Assembly (NCBI GenBank): GCA_903825645.1
Contig: CAIKBL010000051.1
Coordinates: 248,001-312,000, forward strand
Source of the DNA: an uncultured Pseudomonadota bacterium
GTDB taxonomy: Bacteria > Pseudomonadota > Gammaproteobacteria > Ga0077536
Direction: 5' to 3'
DNA length: 64,000 bases
Of this stretch, positions 19,359-29,526 are shown one piece after another. Under the pieces are notes generated by a model. It was not told where the DNA came from and did not search any database. It saw only the letters and a program-made list of their open reading frames with translations. The position numbers and the translations under genes are program-made. The stretch's first letter is position 1. Each line of letters begins with the position of its first letter.

Positions 19359-20003
19359 ATGACAGCCCGCCTCTTAAACCTGCTGTTACCAGCCGTGGGA
19401 TTGAGTGTGTTAATAGGGACCCTTTGTTACGATTTAGACCGGTCTGAAGCCGCCATAACGGGTAGTTCGGCACAGCCCACGACAAAAAGCGCGCAAAACA
19501 TCTCGCCGCCGACCGTTCGCCAAGACTTACGCGAAATAGCGGGCTGGTCCTTATTCGGTGCCAATTCGAACCCGGTGGATGGCGCGGCCAATCCCGCGAG
19601 TGGAATTGCGCCCGCATCGATGTCATCTAAGACCGGCAGTATTCCCGAGGATCTGCCCACCTCGTCCATTGATCTGCATCTCGCGGGCGTTGCCTTTTCA
19701 GACGATCAGGCCCGTGCCTACGCCATCGTCACCCAGGCTGATGGTGAGCAACACGAATACCGTGTCGCGGCGACACTCGCACCGGACGTGGAGGTTCGAG
19801 CGGTCCGACCAAGAGAAATCGTCATATCGAACCACGGTAGACTGGAGATCCTAAAACTTCAGGAACCGACCGCCGATAGTAGTGCTTCAGCGGCGGCCAA
19901 TCTCCAGAGCGCCGGGGTAATGATCCCGGTCCCCCCCGCGCCGGCACCACCCCCGCCACGGACGGCCAAAGCGAGAAAAATGCCCATCAAGCGGTATGAG
20001 TAG
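19359..20003 (+). CDS. gspC: Type II secretion protein C
   Basis: Start taken at MTARLLNLLLPAVGL after an AGGAGAG ribosome-binding site; HR domain-like (IAGWSLFGAN...LHLAGVAFSDDQARAYAIV); first gene before gspD. Confidence 0.82.
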   Translation: MTARLLNLLLPAVGLSVLIGTLCYDLDRSEAAITGSSAQPTTKSAQNISPPTVRQDLREIAGWSLFGANSNPVDGAANPASGIAPASMSSKTGSIPEDLPTSSIDLHLAGVAFSDDQARAYAIVTQADGEQHEYRVAATLAPDVEVRAVRPREIVISNHGRLEILKLQEPTADSSASAAANLQSAGVMIPVPPAPAPPPPRTAKARKMPIKRYE

Positions 20004-20133
20004 CAGACGAGGACAGAGCGGAGAAATTGCGGTGCTTGGGGTGCTTGTTTTGGGTAGGACGGTCGATAACCGTAGTCCGATCGGTAATCTAGAGGTTGGC
20101 ACCGTAACATTTGAAATTCGAGCGGTCCGATGA
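19996..20133 (+). other. Possible small ORF (45 aa) overlapping the gspC stop codon
   Basis: ATG at 19996 inside tATGAGTAG (gspC stop at 20001-20003); reads MSSRRGQSGEIAVLGVLVLGRTVDNRSPIGNLEVGTVTFEIRAVR*. Below the length cut-off of the ORF track. Confidence 0.3.
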
Positions 20134-20185
20134 GGACCCTGTTCGGCTAACGCTCTGCACTAGTTGCCTAGGGCGGGATTAATAA

Positions 20186-22150
20186 ATGAAGAAATTTAGA
20201 ACGCTTATAGGAATACTGCCGACCGTTATGGCGCTGTCTTGCCTCACGTTGTCGGCAATCGCCGATGAGCACCCCGGCATTGACATTAAGCCCGTTGACG
20301 GCTCAAGCAAAGCGGTGACACTGAACCTGCATAACGCAGATATCCAAGCGTTCATCAGTGCCATTGCTGACTTGACCGGCAAGAATTTCGTGATAGATCC
20401 CCGCGTCAAGGGCCAGGTCACCGTCGTATCATCAGCCCCAACTGATCCGGATGCCTTGTACGAGGTCTTCCTCTCCGTCCTGAAGGTCAATGGATTTTCC
20501 GCCATACCGAGTGGAAAGGTGATTAAGATAGTCCCGGATCTCAATGCCCGCCAAGAAGGCGAGGCTGCCGTCCTCACCGGGATCCCCGGCCGATCCGAAC
20601 GGATAATGACGGCAGTTATTCCAACCCGATATGTGAACGCGGCGGAACTGGTGCCTGTGTTGCGCCCGCTGCTGCCTCAAGAATCACACCTAGCCGCCAC
20701 CGCCAAAGCCGACGCATTGGTCATTGCGGACAGTTCGGCTAATGTAGAGCGAATCATGCATCTGGTGCGAGAGCTCGACCACGATAACGCGAATTCAATA
20801 GAGGTCATCAAGCTGCGATTTGCGGTCGCGGGTCCCTTAGTCACGACGCTGCAACAGCTCTTGGCAACGGCAGGAAATGGCGCCCCAACGGGAACATCGC
20901 CGATCGCCGCGGACGAGCGTTCTAATTCCGTGCTCCTAGGTGGGACGGACATTGCCAAATTCAGACTCAGAACGTTGATACAACAGCTCGACGTTCCTGG
21001 GAGTCGATCTGCCGAAAAAATAACCGTCATTTATCTGAGATATGCGACGGCTAAGGAGCTCGTGAAAGTCCTCGAAGCTATCGGGGATCGCGACAAGGCA
21101 GTGGCCAACCAGAAGGGATCTGGTACCGGGGGACTCCCGGCGCCAAGCGTAAGTAGCGGGACAAGCAGTAGCGCCAATTTTCAGGTACAAGCCGACGAAG
21201 CCACAAATGCACTAATAGTCCAGGCTAACCCGGAGCTCATGGCTCAATTAAGGGAAGTCATCGAGAAACTTGATATTCGACCTGCCGAGGTGCTCGTCGA
21301 AGGGATTATCGCCGAGATTTCAAAAACCAAGACCGACGAATTGGGCGTTCAGTGGGAGACCAGCGTGCCAGGTACCGGCGTCTTCGCCGGCAGCAGTCTT
21401 CCGGGACAAATCACGTCATCTATCCCTGATCCTTTCGCGAAAGGATCGGCCCCTGCTTTACTCAGCGGCCTAACTCTCGGGTACTTCTCTGCGGGGAGTA
21501 TGCGGGCGTTAGTGAGCGCACTGAGCGGCGACAAGTTCACCAATGTCCTTTCGACACCTTCGCTGACGACGCTAAATAATGCGGAAGCTAAAATAGTGGT
21601 TGGTCAGAATGTTCCATTTGTGACTGGTCAATATACGAACACCACTACAACGCCGGGAAATCCGTTCCAGACAATCGAGCGCCAGGATGTCGGGGTATTA
21701 CTCAAAGTAAAACCTCAGATTAACGAAGGGGACACGTTGACCCTCAACATCGAGCAGGAGGTCTCGAGCGTATCACCCGGCACGACTGGCACAGACTTGG
21801 TCACCGATAAGCGCTCAATCAAAACCTCCGTGCTGGTTGACGACAAGCAGATTATCGTGTTGGGCGGACTCATCTCGAAGGAGCTGAACGACAATAAAAG
21901 TCAAATTCCGCTGCTGGGCAATATCCCAGTACTCGGCCATCTCTTCAGCAATAACAACAGTAAGTCGACGAAAACAAACCTTATGGTTTTTCTTCGTCCG
22001 ACCATTATTAGGAATCAAAAGACAAACAAGGCTTTGACCGATCAACGTTACGACGACATACGCGAAAAAGAACGCGTTCAAGACAAAGATGGGCATTTTT
22101 TTCTGCGGGAAAAAAATCCCATATTGCACATTGATGGATTGGCTGAGTGA
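20186..22150 (+). CDS. gspD: Type II secretion secretin
   Basis: VTLNLHNADIQAFISAIADLTGKNFVIDPRVKGQVTVVS; secretin domain VPFVTGQYTN...GVLLKVKPQINEGDTLTLNIEQEVSSV...VLVDDKQIIVLGGLI. Confidence 0.97.
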   Translation: MKKFRTLIGILPTVMALSCLTLSAIADEHPGIDIKPVDGSSKAVTLNLHNADIQAFISAIADLTGKNFVIDPRVKGQVTVVSSAPTDPDALYEVFLSVLKVNGFSAIPSGKVIKIVPDLNARQEGEAAVLTGIPGRSERIMTAVIPTRYVNAAELVPVLRPLLPQESHLAATAKADALVIADSSANVERIMHLVRELDHDNANSIEVIKLRFAVAGPLVTTLQQLLATAGNGAPTGTSPIAADERSNSVLLGGTDIAKFRLRTLIQQLDVPGSRSAEKITVIYLRYATAKELVKVLEAIGDRDKAVANQKGSGTGGLPAPSVSSGTSSSANFQVQADEATNALIVQANPELMAQLREVIEKLDIRPAEVLVEGIIAEISKTKTDELGVQWETSVPGTGVFAGSSLPGQITSSIPDPFAKGSAPALLSGLTLGYFSAGSMRALVSALSGDKFTNVLSTPSLTTLNNAEAKIVVGQNVPFVTGQYTNTTTTPGNPFQTIERQDVGVLLKVKPQINEGDTLTLNIEQEVSSVSPGTTGTDLVTDKRSIKTSVLVDDKQIIVLGGLISKELNDNKSQIPLLGNIPVLGHLFSNNNSKSTKTNLMVFLRPTIIRNQKTNKALTDQRYDDIREKERVQDKDGHFFLREKNPILHIDGLAE

Positions 22151-22214
22151 AATTTCCAAACACACTTCAATTGCATAAAAAATTTGAAATGTTTATTTCT
22201 GGAAACCTCCGATC

Positions 22215-23723
22215 TTGTTCCCTGGATTTCGTCGAGCGGTGTCGAGTAACACCCTGTCCATGAAGCTGCCCTTCTCGTTTGCAAGACGACACGCCGTCCT
22301 CATCGAAGACACGGCGCGAGGCGACGTCATCGTCCTAACGACAGCGAAGACCTCGGCCAACGCTTTGATTGAAGTACGTCGTATTCTCGGCAGTCAAATG
22401 ACGACGCGAGAAGTGCCTGAGTCGGAATTTGATGAACGCCTTCAATCAATTTATGAGGCCGGTCAGGCGGAATCCGAGCAAGTGATCGCAGATATCGGTA
22501 GCGACGCCAACCTAATCGAATTAGCCGAAGTCTTGAGTGAGCCCACGGACCTTCTCGATAACGCCGACGATGCCCCCATCATACGACTGATTAATGTGCT
22601 GTTTAGCGAGGCTATTCGCCAAGGCGCCTCGGACATCCATGTGGAGCCGTTCGAAGGAAGGCTTCTTATTAGGCTACGTGTTGACGGTGTGCTTCGGGAG
22701 ATCATGAGCCCACCGGCAGCGATAGCACCTCTAGTAGCCTCGCGCGTAAAAATCATGGCCAAATTGGATATCGCCGAAAAAAGACTACCTCAGGACGGCC
22801 GAATTTCATTAAAAATTGCGAATCGCCCAGTCGACGTTCGCGTATCGACTATGCCTTCTGGACATGGTGAACGCGTCGTCATGCGACTGCTCGACAAACA
22901 AGCCGGAAGACTGCAGCTCGAACACATCGGGATGGACGAGCAGACCACTCGTGTCCTTGACTCATTAATTCACAAGCCCCATGGCATATTTCTGGTCACG
23001 GGACCCACCGGATCGGGGAAAACGACCACCTTGTATGCGGCACTTGCCCGCCTAAACGAGGGCACTCGTAACATCATGACGGTCGAAGATCCCGTCGAGT
23101 ATTTCATCGACAGAATCGCGCAGACGCAGGTCAACACCAAGGTCGACATGAGTTTTTCGCGCGGATTGCGTGCGATCCTACGACAGGACCCTGACGTCAT
23201 CATGGTCGGCGAAATTCGCGATCTTGAAACGGCACAAATAGCGATTCAGGCCAGTCTCACTGGTCATATGGTATTCTCGACACTCCACACCAATACCGCG
23301 ATTGGCGCCATCACTCGTCTGCGCGATATGGGTGCAGAGCCTTTCTTGCTCGCTTCTAGTCTGGTCGGTGTGCTCGCACAACGACTCGTCCGAATGCTCT
23401 GTCCCGCGTGCAAATCCTGCGCTCCGCTGGAAGCCACCGTGGCCGCCCGGTTGGGCGCGGAAAGCGACGTCGGGGCTCCCGTGTGGATGGGCGGTGGTTG
23501 TGAAAAATGCAACCAAACCGGCTACCGCGGGCGTACCGCAATTTATGAACTCGTGGTCTTCGACAACCCGCTGCGCCAATTGATTCATGATGGCGCAAGT
23601 GAAGCTGCACTTGAAGAACATGCACGCCAGAATTCGTCCAGTATCATGAATAACGGACTACGCAAGGTCCTCAGTGGCGCCACATCGCCCGAAGAACTAC
23701 TGCGCGTCATGCAATCTCTATGA
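22215..23723 (+). CDS. gspE: Type II secretion ATPase (true start may be at 22260)
   Basis: Walker A VTGPTGSGKTTTLYAAL; ASDIHVEPFEGRLLIRLRVDGVLRE; CPACKSC...CEKCNQTGYRGR Zn-binding cysteines. Confidence 0.96.
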   Translation: MFPGFRRAVSSNTLSMKLPFSFARRHAVLIEDTARGDVIVLTTAKTSANALIEVRRILGSQMTTREVPESEFDERLQSIYEAGQAESEQVIADIGSDANLIELAEVLSEPTDLLDNADDAPIIRLINVLFSEAIRQGASDIHVEPFEGRLLIRLRVDGVLREIMSPPAAIAPLVASRVKIMAKLDIAEKRLPQDGRISLKIANRPVDVRVSTMPSGHGERVVMRLLDKQAGRLQLEHIGMDEQTTRVLDSLIHKPHGIFLVTGPTGSGKTTTLYAALARLNEGTRNIMTVEDPVEYFIDRIAQTQVNTKVDMSFSRGLRAILRQDPDVIMVGEIRDLETAQIAIQASLTGHMVFSTLHTNTAIGAITRLRDMGAEPFLLASSLVGVLAQRLVRMLCPACKSCAPLEATVAARLGAESDVGAPVWMGGGCEKCNQTGYRGRTAIYELVVFDNPLRQLIHDGASEAALEEHARQNSSSIMNNGLRKVLSGATSPEELLRVMQSL

Positions 23724-23792
23724 GTTTGAATTTCCCGAATACTAGGTACGCGCCGTGTAAACCGTCCGCCTTTTCGGCCTTTCTGGCGCCTT

Positions 23793-25004
23793 ATGGCTGC
23801 ATTTGACTACACCGCGCTTTCCGTCGAAGGGATTGTTCAAAAAGGCGTCATTGAAGCTGATTCTGAGCGCCATGCCCGCAAACAGCTCCGCGAAAAACAG
23901 CTCGCCCCACTCACGATTACCGAGGGGAGGAAACGACGTACTGGAAATCCTTTGCTAGGGTTGCAGGGTGTCCGCATGTCCGGCGAGGATACGGCCTTAC
24001 TGACGCGGCTTTTGGGTACCCTCCTCGGCTCCGGGCTCCCTCTTGATGATGTGCTTTCCGCAATAGCGCGACAGGCTGACTCCAAAATCATGACGCGCGT
24101 CGCTTTGGCTATTCGCGCGAAGGTGATGGAGGGTCAGTCTTTAGCGAACGGCATGGAGGAATTCCCCCGGATTTTTTCCGTGGCTTATCGAGCAACGGTC
24201 GGGGCGGGTGAGCGAACGCGCCACCTGCCCGTGGTGCTCCGGCGCCTCGCCGATTATGTCGAATCCACCGACCGGATGCGAAAGCGTGTCCGACTGGCGA
24301 TGGTATATCCCGCCGTATTGAGTGTCACGGCGATTTTGGTAGTCGCCGGATTATTGACGTATGTCGTCCCCGAGGTCGTTAAGGTGTTCGTGGACAAGGC
24401 GCACGAACTGCCGGCCTTGACGAGAGGGCTTATCGCCATCTCTGCATTTTTCACGCACTACGGGATTTTTCTGCTGATGGCGCTTGGCGGGGGCGTGATC
24501 GCACTCCGCGCATTGTTACGTCGACCGGGACCCCAATTTTTTGTGCATGTCCTGCTGCTCAGGGCGCCGATACTAGGCCGACTCATCATTGCCGGTGAGA
24601 TAGCCCGCTTTTCGCGCATGTTAGCCATCATGTTGGGCAGTAGCGTCGATATGTTAGATGCGCTCGCAATTGCCAATAAGGCCGTGACGTTTATTCCACT
24701 TCAGCGACTGCTGGTTACGGCGACAGACGAAGTAAGGGAGGGGGGCGCGTTAAGCCGGGCACTGGGAAAGGCCACCCTTATTCCTCCACTGCTCCCTCAT
24801 CTTGTTGGTAACGGCGAGTCATCCGGCAACTTGATAGAAATGCTCGATACAGCTGCGGAGTCATTTGAGTTCAAAGTCGAAAATTCTTTGGCCTTGGTTC
24901 TAAGTCTTATCGAGCCGCTACTAATCCTGATCATGGGAAGCATCGTTCTTCTTATCGTCATCGCTATTCTGTTGCCTATTTTTGAAATGAATCAATTGGT
25001 ATAA
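23793..25004 (+). CDS. gspF: Type II secretion inner-membrane protein F
   Basis: AFDYTALSVEGIVQKGVIEADSERHARKQLREKQLAPL; C-terminal SLIEPLLILIMGSIVLLIVIAILLPIFEMNQL. Confidence 0.96.
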   Translation: MAAFDYTALSVEGIVQKGVIEADSERHARKQLREKQLAPLTITEGRKRRTGNPLLGLQGVRMSGEDTALLTRLLGTLLGSGLPLDDVLSAIARQADSKIMTRVALAIRAKVMEGQSLANGMEEFPRIFSVAYRATVGAGERTRHLPVVLRRLADYVESTDRMRKRVRLAMVYPAVLSVTAILVVAGLLTYVVPEVVKVFVDKAHELPALTRGLIAISAFFTHYGIFLLMALGGGVIALRALLRRPGPQFFVHVLLLRAPILGRLIIAGEIARFSRMLAIMLGSSVDMLDALAIANKAVTFIPLQRLLVTATDEVREGGALSRALGKATLIPPLLPHLVGNGESSGNLIEMLDTAAESFEFKVENSLALVLSLIEPLLILIMGSIVLLIVIAILLPIFEMNQLV

Positions 25005-25036
25005 CACCAATATACCGCCGATACTCGTACTCCCAT

Positions 25037-25525
25037 TCAGACTCCCGTCGTGAACGTAAGACTCGCATTCACTTGGCCAATCCCTGGGCTCCTATCGATA
25101 ACCAAATGACTGGTCGTGACCCCAAATCGCTCCTGCAGTTGGATCATCCAACCAATCAGCAAATCGAAGCTGATACCATCCAGGGTAATACTCGCCTCAT
25201 TTTCTCCATTGGGTACCACTCTCGCGATTTTCTCCGCCAAACCACCCGCCTTAGCACTGTCGTTGATCAATGCCAGCAGTGACTGCGATGCACCCAATTT
25301 TGTAGTGGTAGCCGCATGCCCCCTTAGTCTCGTCGCTTCCTCCGCCAGTAGCCGCAATTTCCCCAACATTACCCGGCCGCCCCTGATCTCTGCCTCCAGA
25401 CGCCCACGGTGCTGAGCGATAGGTTCCAGCACGGTCAGAAAAAGCATCGTCACTAAAATAGCGAAACTACCCACCCAGACCAAAGTCTGCTCTCGGGCAT
25501 TCAAGGTTTGCCACCACATTTTCAT
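25037..25525 (-). CDS. gspM: Type II secretion protein M
   Basis: MWWQTLNAREQTLVWVGSFAILVTMLF; small bitopic protein immediately after gspL. Confidence 0.85.
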   Translation of the reverse strand: MKMWWQTLNAREQTLVWVGSFAILVTMLFLTVLEPIAQHRGRLEAEIRGGRVMLGKLRLLAEEATRLRGHAATTTKLGASQSLLALINDSAKAGGLAEKIARVVPNGENEASITLDGISFDLLIGWMIQLQERFGVTTSHLVIDRSPGIGQVNASLTFTTGV

Positions 25526-26718
25526 GTTTTTCCTCCCGCGAGAGCCTGCAACCGGAGACTACCGACGACGTTTCCTTGACCGGCTTCCACATTAACCACA
25601 TCGACCTGCAGGGACGATTTCAGCGCCCCACTGAAACGCTCTAGACTTGCAATATCTGACGCCGTGATCCGCAAATTCACAACCCCATCCGCATAGTTTA
25701 TGCCGGACAGTTCCAATCCTTGATTTGTGCCATTACGCATGCTCTGGCCGACCAAATGGAGGATCTCTAGGACACCCGAGTCATTGCCGCGGTGAGCCCG
25801 AAGTTCCGTCAACACTTGTTGTGCCTGCAGTTCGGCGTTCACCACTCGAGAAATTTCCGGAAATGATTGTTTCAACAGCGTGGACTCGTCGGATCGCAAT
25901 CGAGCGACCTCGGACGACAGCCGCTGTGAGGTTCGCCAGGAGAGCCCCAAATGCAGTATCAAGGCAAGCACGAGAAAAATTGTGGTTATTTTCAGACCTT
26001 GCTTTCCGAAATGAGCAACTGCCCGATAACGATCAGGCAAGACATCAAGTAAGTTGCTGCTCATCACGGTCGCGGCAAGAAAAACCATCTCAGCGCCCTC
26101 CACTCGATGCTGTTGAATCGGGGGGAGATTAGGCAACGGAATCGGCACCGCCATTCCGTATATATCGATCCCGAGTGGTGACTCTAGTTCCAACCGCTCC
26201 AGCAACGTTGCCAACAACTCGCCATCACAGCTGAAGCCATATTCTTCACCGGTCCGCACCAGCACACGATCATCTAGTTGCATAACCGACCAGCAATCGT
26301 CACGCCGAGGCAGCGCCAAAAAATCCGGGATAATTTTCTCGATATTGATATTGGCCGTGCGCAGCACTTCAATATTTTCCTCGATTAATTGTCGACCGAT
26401 AACCGCAACCGCACGTTTTCCGCTTGTTTCCGATCGGCTACAAACCACATGCAGCTTTTCCAAGTCGTCGGCCACATCATCTTCAATCGCGAACGGAGCG
26501 GCCTGTTTAGCCTGCCGATAGGATTTTGCCGGTATCGATACCTCAAGAACGTGGACATCACGTCCGTCCATGATGAGCGTAACCGGGCGTGGCCCGGCTG
26601 CGGCAGTTAAAGCGCCAATATCACCGTTTTCCGGATAGACCGAAATTATTTTCCCGCTTATGTGGACCCATTCGTAGCGGCCTTCGGACAATGCTCGCGC
26701 AATCAATATTTCATTCAT
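25522..26718 (-). CDS. gspL: Type II secretion protein L
   Basis: ActA-like N-domain and late TM; start reassigned to MNEILIARALSEGRYEW (26718), overlapping the gspK stop at 26711. Confidence 0.85.
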   Translation of the reverse strand: MNEILIARALSEGRYEWVHISGKIISVYPENGDIGALTAAAGPRPVTLIMDGRDVHVLEVSIPAKSYRQAKQAAPFAIEDDVADDLEKLHVVCSRSETSGKRAVAVIGRQLIEENIEVLRTANINIEKIIPDFLALPRRDDCWSVMQLDDRVLVRTGEEYGFSCDGELLATLLERLELESPLGIDIYGMAVPIPLPNLPPIQQHRVEGAEMVFLAATVMSSNLLDVLPDRYRAVAHFGKQGLKITTIFLVLALILHLGLSWRTSQRLSSEVARLRSDESTLLKQSFPEISRVVNAELQAQQVLTELRAHRGNDSGVLEILHLVGQSMRNGTNQGLELSGINYADGVVNLRITASDIASLERFSGALKSSLQVDVVNVEAGQGNVVGSLRLQALAGGKT

Positions 26719-27895
26719 CGAAATCTTCCCGCCAGCGATGCAGTACCCGTAGCTTAGAACTTGTGACGGATAGGTAAACGGACTCCCGATAATCAATCCG
26801 CTCGTTGCGCGCATTAGCCTTTAACTCAAAATAACTGCTGGTCACCGTAAGATCGTCGGTCGCGAGCGTTAAAAATCGCACAAGCGGATGTCCGACAAAA
26901 GCCGAAACAGATACGAACGGCTGAGTCTCTCGTGACTTTATCAACAGATCTGCGACAGATGAATCGATGCCGGGAGAAAGACTCATCAGTATCTCCTTGC
27001 TCGCCGTATTGACATTTATTTGTGTGGTGCTCGGCAGACATACGACGTACGGTGCCAGTTTGTGAAAACTCTCCGGTGTAATTCCCTTGATGAGCAGAAG
27101 TTCTCGAATCGATCGCATTGACCGATTAGCCGCACGGTAAGCGGGCTTTAGCCCAGTGTAATAGCTGTCCTCCGCGCCGTTCGGAAAACGGGTATCTGAA
27201 TCCTGATCAATCCAATCGAGGATGGCCTGTACCGGCTCCGGCGGAATGTCGAGAACCTGAAAGAGTCGCCTTAACTCCTGCTCTGCACGTTGACTCTGCG
27301 CGGCGTTGGGCGCTACGACGGCCGGAGGACCCACCCCACCGTTAGCGGCCTTACTGAGCGTGGCCCCACGGGTAGGCGCCAAGCCGCTGGGGGCTTCAGG
27401 GGGTACTGCGCTGGATGGCGGAGCTGGCGACGCGTTAGAACCGGCGGCAGCCACCGACGCCGGTCCCCCGCCATCTGCTGGACTTTGCGACAGATTAGTC
27501 AGGTTGAACAAACCTTGCAGGTCTCTTAGACGGCCTTCCACCTTATAATCAGCAACCGTCGTGGACAACGTTGATGTCGCCCATTTCCCATTCAGTCCCA
27601 CGTAGCCTCCCGTTTTGGCATCTTCCCGTAAGACATCCATCGTCTGTTGTTCTAAAGTGGAGATTCCATTTTCCACCTGATCTGCACCTAAAATATTCTC
27701 AACGCGCCGGAAATCGAATTGTTGATTGACGGCAATCGCAACCGCCCCCGCGGTCACAATAGCGGCAATGAGCATTGCCGTAATGAGCGCAATGCCTCGC
27801 TCATCACGCCCGGCGCTGGCATACGCCGACTGTGGTGATGATTGGCGAAAATATCGCAGGACAGGTGCAAGTCCGTACGAGAGACGAGTCGTCAT
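26711..27895 (-). CDS. gspK: Type II secretion minor pseudopilin K
   Basis: RDERGIALITAMLIAAIVTAGAVAIAVNQQFDFRR prepilin-like start; ILDWIDQDSDTRFPNGAEDSYY; NVNTASKEILMSLSPGI. Confidence 0.93.
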   Translation of the reverse strand: MTTRLSYGLAPVLRYFRQSSPQSAYASAGRDERGIALITAMLIAAIVTAGAVAIAVNQQFDFRRVENILGADQVENGISTLEQQTMDVLREDAKTGGYVGLNGKWATSTLSTTVADYKVEGRLRDLQGLFNLTNLSQSPADGGGPASVAAAGSNASPAPPSSAVPPEAPSGLAPTRGATLSKAANGGVGPPAVVAPNAAQSQRAEQELRRLFQVLDIPPEPVQAILDWIDQDSDTRFPNGAEDSYYTGLKPAYRAANRSMRSIRELLLIKGITPESFHKLAPYVVCLPSTTQINVNTASKEILMSLSPGIDSSVADLLIKSRETQPFVSVSAFVGHPLVRFLTLATDDLTVTSSYFELKANARNERIDYRESVYLSVTSSKLRVLHRWREDFDE

Positions 27896-27935
27896 TTATT
27901 TTTTCCGTCAATTAAAACTCGTCTGCCGTTCATGC

Positions 27936-28553
27936 CTAATTCGGACCACTGACACGCATCGTTCGGTTGATGCTACGCCCGTCGCTGAAGATCACGGAAA
28001 CCATAATGGCGTCGGGCAGTGCGTTTAATGGCGCGAGCTGGTCCGCCGGTGGCCAAACTTCCATCCACTGTTCTTGTTGGTGATAGCGCAAGGAGATCTG
28101 CGCCAAGTTGTTTAAGATCACTCGTTCGTGGAACGTCGTATCGGGGGTGCGATCCAGTACCCCCCATACCCGACGGAATAGCTGGCCATCCGCCAATCGA
28201 TATTCGATGCGCTTCAAGTCGGAACTACCGATCCCCATATCCGCCCAGGCCGTATGTCGCGTGAGGGCGAGGATCTCGCCTCTTCCCAAACCGCTGCGCA
28301 TAGACGGCTCCGGGGATCCCAATCCGTCACGAACTGGCCGCGGAATCACCTCACCAAAGTCTTGCTGCATGATGGTGAATCCCCCGACAATCTCCGCGAA
28401 CAACGCTGATTGCGTCGAAATTATGGTGCGGGCCAGCATAAAATTCCGGAGTCCCTGATATGCAAATACGGACATCACACTAAAAATAGCAATTGAAATG
28501 AGGAGCTCAATCAAGGTGAAACCGAATAAACGTCGCGCCATGCCGGTGTTCAT
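27936..28553 (-). CDS. gspJ: Type II secretion minor pseudopilin J
   Basis: FGFTLIELLISIAIFSVMSVFAYQGLRNFM; RIEYRLADGQLFRRVWGVLDR. Confidence 0.93.
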   Translation of the reverse strand: MNTGMARRLFGFTLIELLISIAIFSVMSVFAYQGLRNFMLARTIISTQSALFAEIVGGFTIMQQDFGEVIPRPVRDGLGSPEPSMRSGLGRGEILALTRHTAWADMGIGSSDLKRIEYRLADGQLFRRVWGVLDRTPDTTFHERVILNNLAQISLRYHQQEQWMEVWPPADQLAPLNALPDAIMVSVIFSDGRSINRTMRVSGPN

Positions 28554-28942
28554 GGCGTCCCCTTAGCCGATAGACTTGTTGGGAATGAAAGCGTGAAGGT
28601 CTGGACTATGTCTTGCGGTGCACTTTCAAGGGCCACATCGATAGTCACAGCGACAATTTTGTCATCCTCACTCCGCGTCGGTTTGATCTTCTGGACAAAT
28701 GCTCTGCCATAAACCGTAGTTTGGCGTTGCAGCGGCGGCGGTTGCTTATTCGGATCGACCAGAGAAAGCTCGACTGCCAGATCCGATGCCGCCCAGTGCG
28801 CAAGAACGGTGTCTTGCAGATGCGACTGTTGGCGCGCAGCGCTGCGTATCGTACCGCTGGTGGCATAAAGCGCGGTGGCGAGAATGGCCAGCGCCACCAA
28901 CACCTCAAGAAGCGTGAAGCCTGCTTGATTTTTCGCTGCCAT
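28550..28942 (-). CDS. gspI: Type II secretion minor pseudopilin I
   Basis: AGFTLLEVLVALAILATALYATSGTIRSAARQQSHLQDTVLAHWAASD. Confidence 0.93.
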   Translation of the reverse strand: MAAKNQAGFTLLEVLVALAILATALYATSGTIRSAARQQSHLQDTVLAHWAASDLAVELSLVDPNKQPPPLQRQTTVYGRAFVQKIKPTRSEDDKIVAVTIDVALESAPQDIVQTFTLSFPTSLSAKGTP

Positions 28943-29526
28943 CAGGAAAATTTTATCCGGTAGCCAACCCCATCAGGGATGAGCACCGCGTGGACTGTCC
29001 CCAAGTCGTCCAGAAGTTCAATCTGAAGTGTCTCCACACTGCCATCGGGGAAAAAAATCGCTGGAGAATGCCTCGTTAAAGCCTGCAGCGCGCCACGCTC
29101 GGGAGAAGTAACGCGCGCCACAATCCCACCGGGCAAAGTGCGGGTCCTGAATAGGCTATCACTCGGTCTTTTTTGCCACGTTCCGTCACGGTACTCCTGC
29201 AGGCCATAATGATCCTGGTCGAACACCAGCGCGAGCGGCCGACCTCTAAAAACAGCTTCCTGATTGGCGACCGACACAAGCTGTTGGAGGGTCACCGCCG
29301 AATCTCGCAATTTTGTTGCTTTTCCGCCGTCTCCGATCGCTAGCCGAACAAAGGATGCCAAGATTCCAATAACGCCGATAACCACGATAATCTCGATCAG
29401 CGTGAAGCCCAAAGTCCGCAACGGCGGGCAGTGAAAGCGAGGGCAGCCCCGCCACGGGCTACGCGGCCTCCCCGACGCCATTCCGCCCCGGTACGCGGCT
29501 AGGTGAAGGTTTAATCCGTTTCCCAA
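28942..29526 (-). CDS. gspH: Type II secretion pseudopilin H (start uncertain)
   Basis: LGFTLIEIIVVIGVIGILASFVRLAIGDGGKATKLRDSAVTLQQLV; long N-terminal extension before the prepilin motif suggests an internal or alternative start. Confidence 0.88.
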   Translation of the reverse strand: MGNGLNLHLAAYRGGMASGRPRSPWRGCPRFHCPPLRTLGFTLIEIIVVIGVIGILASFVRLAIGDGGKATKLRDSAVTLQQLVSVANQEAVFRGRPLALVFDQDHYGLQEYRDGTWQKRPSDSLFRTRTLPGGIVARVTSPERGALQALTRHSPAIFFPDGSVETLQIELLDDLGTVHAVLIPDGVGYRIKFS

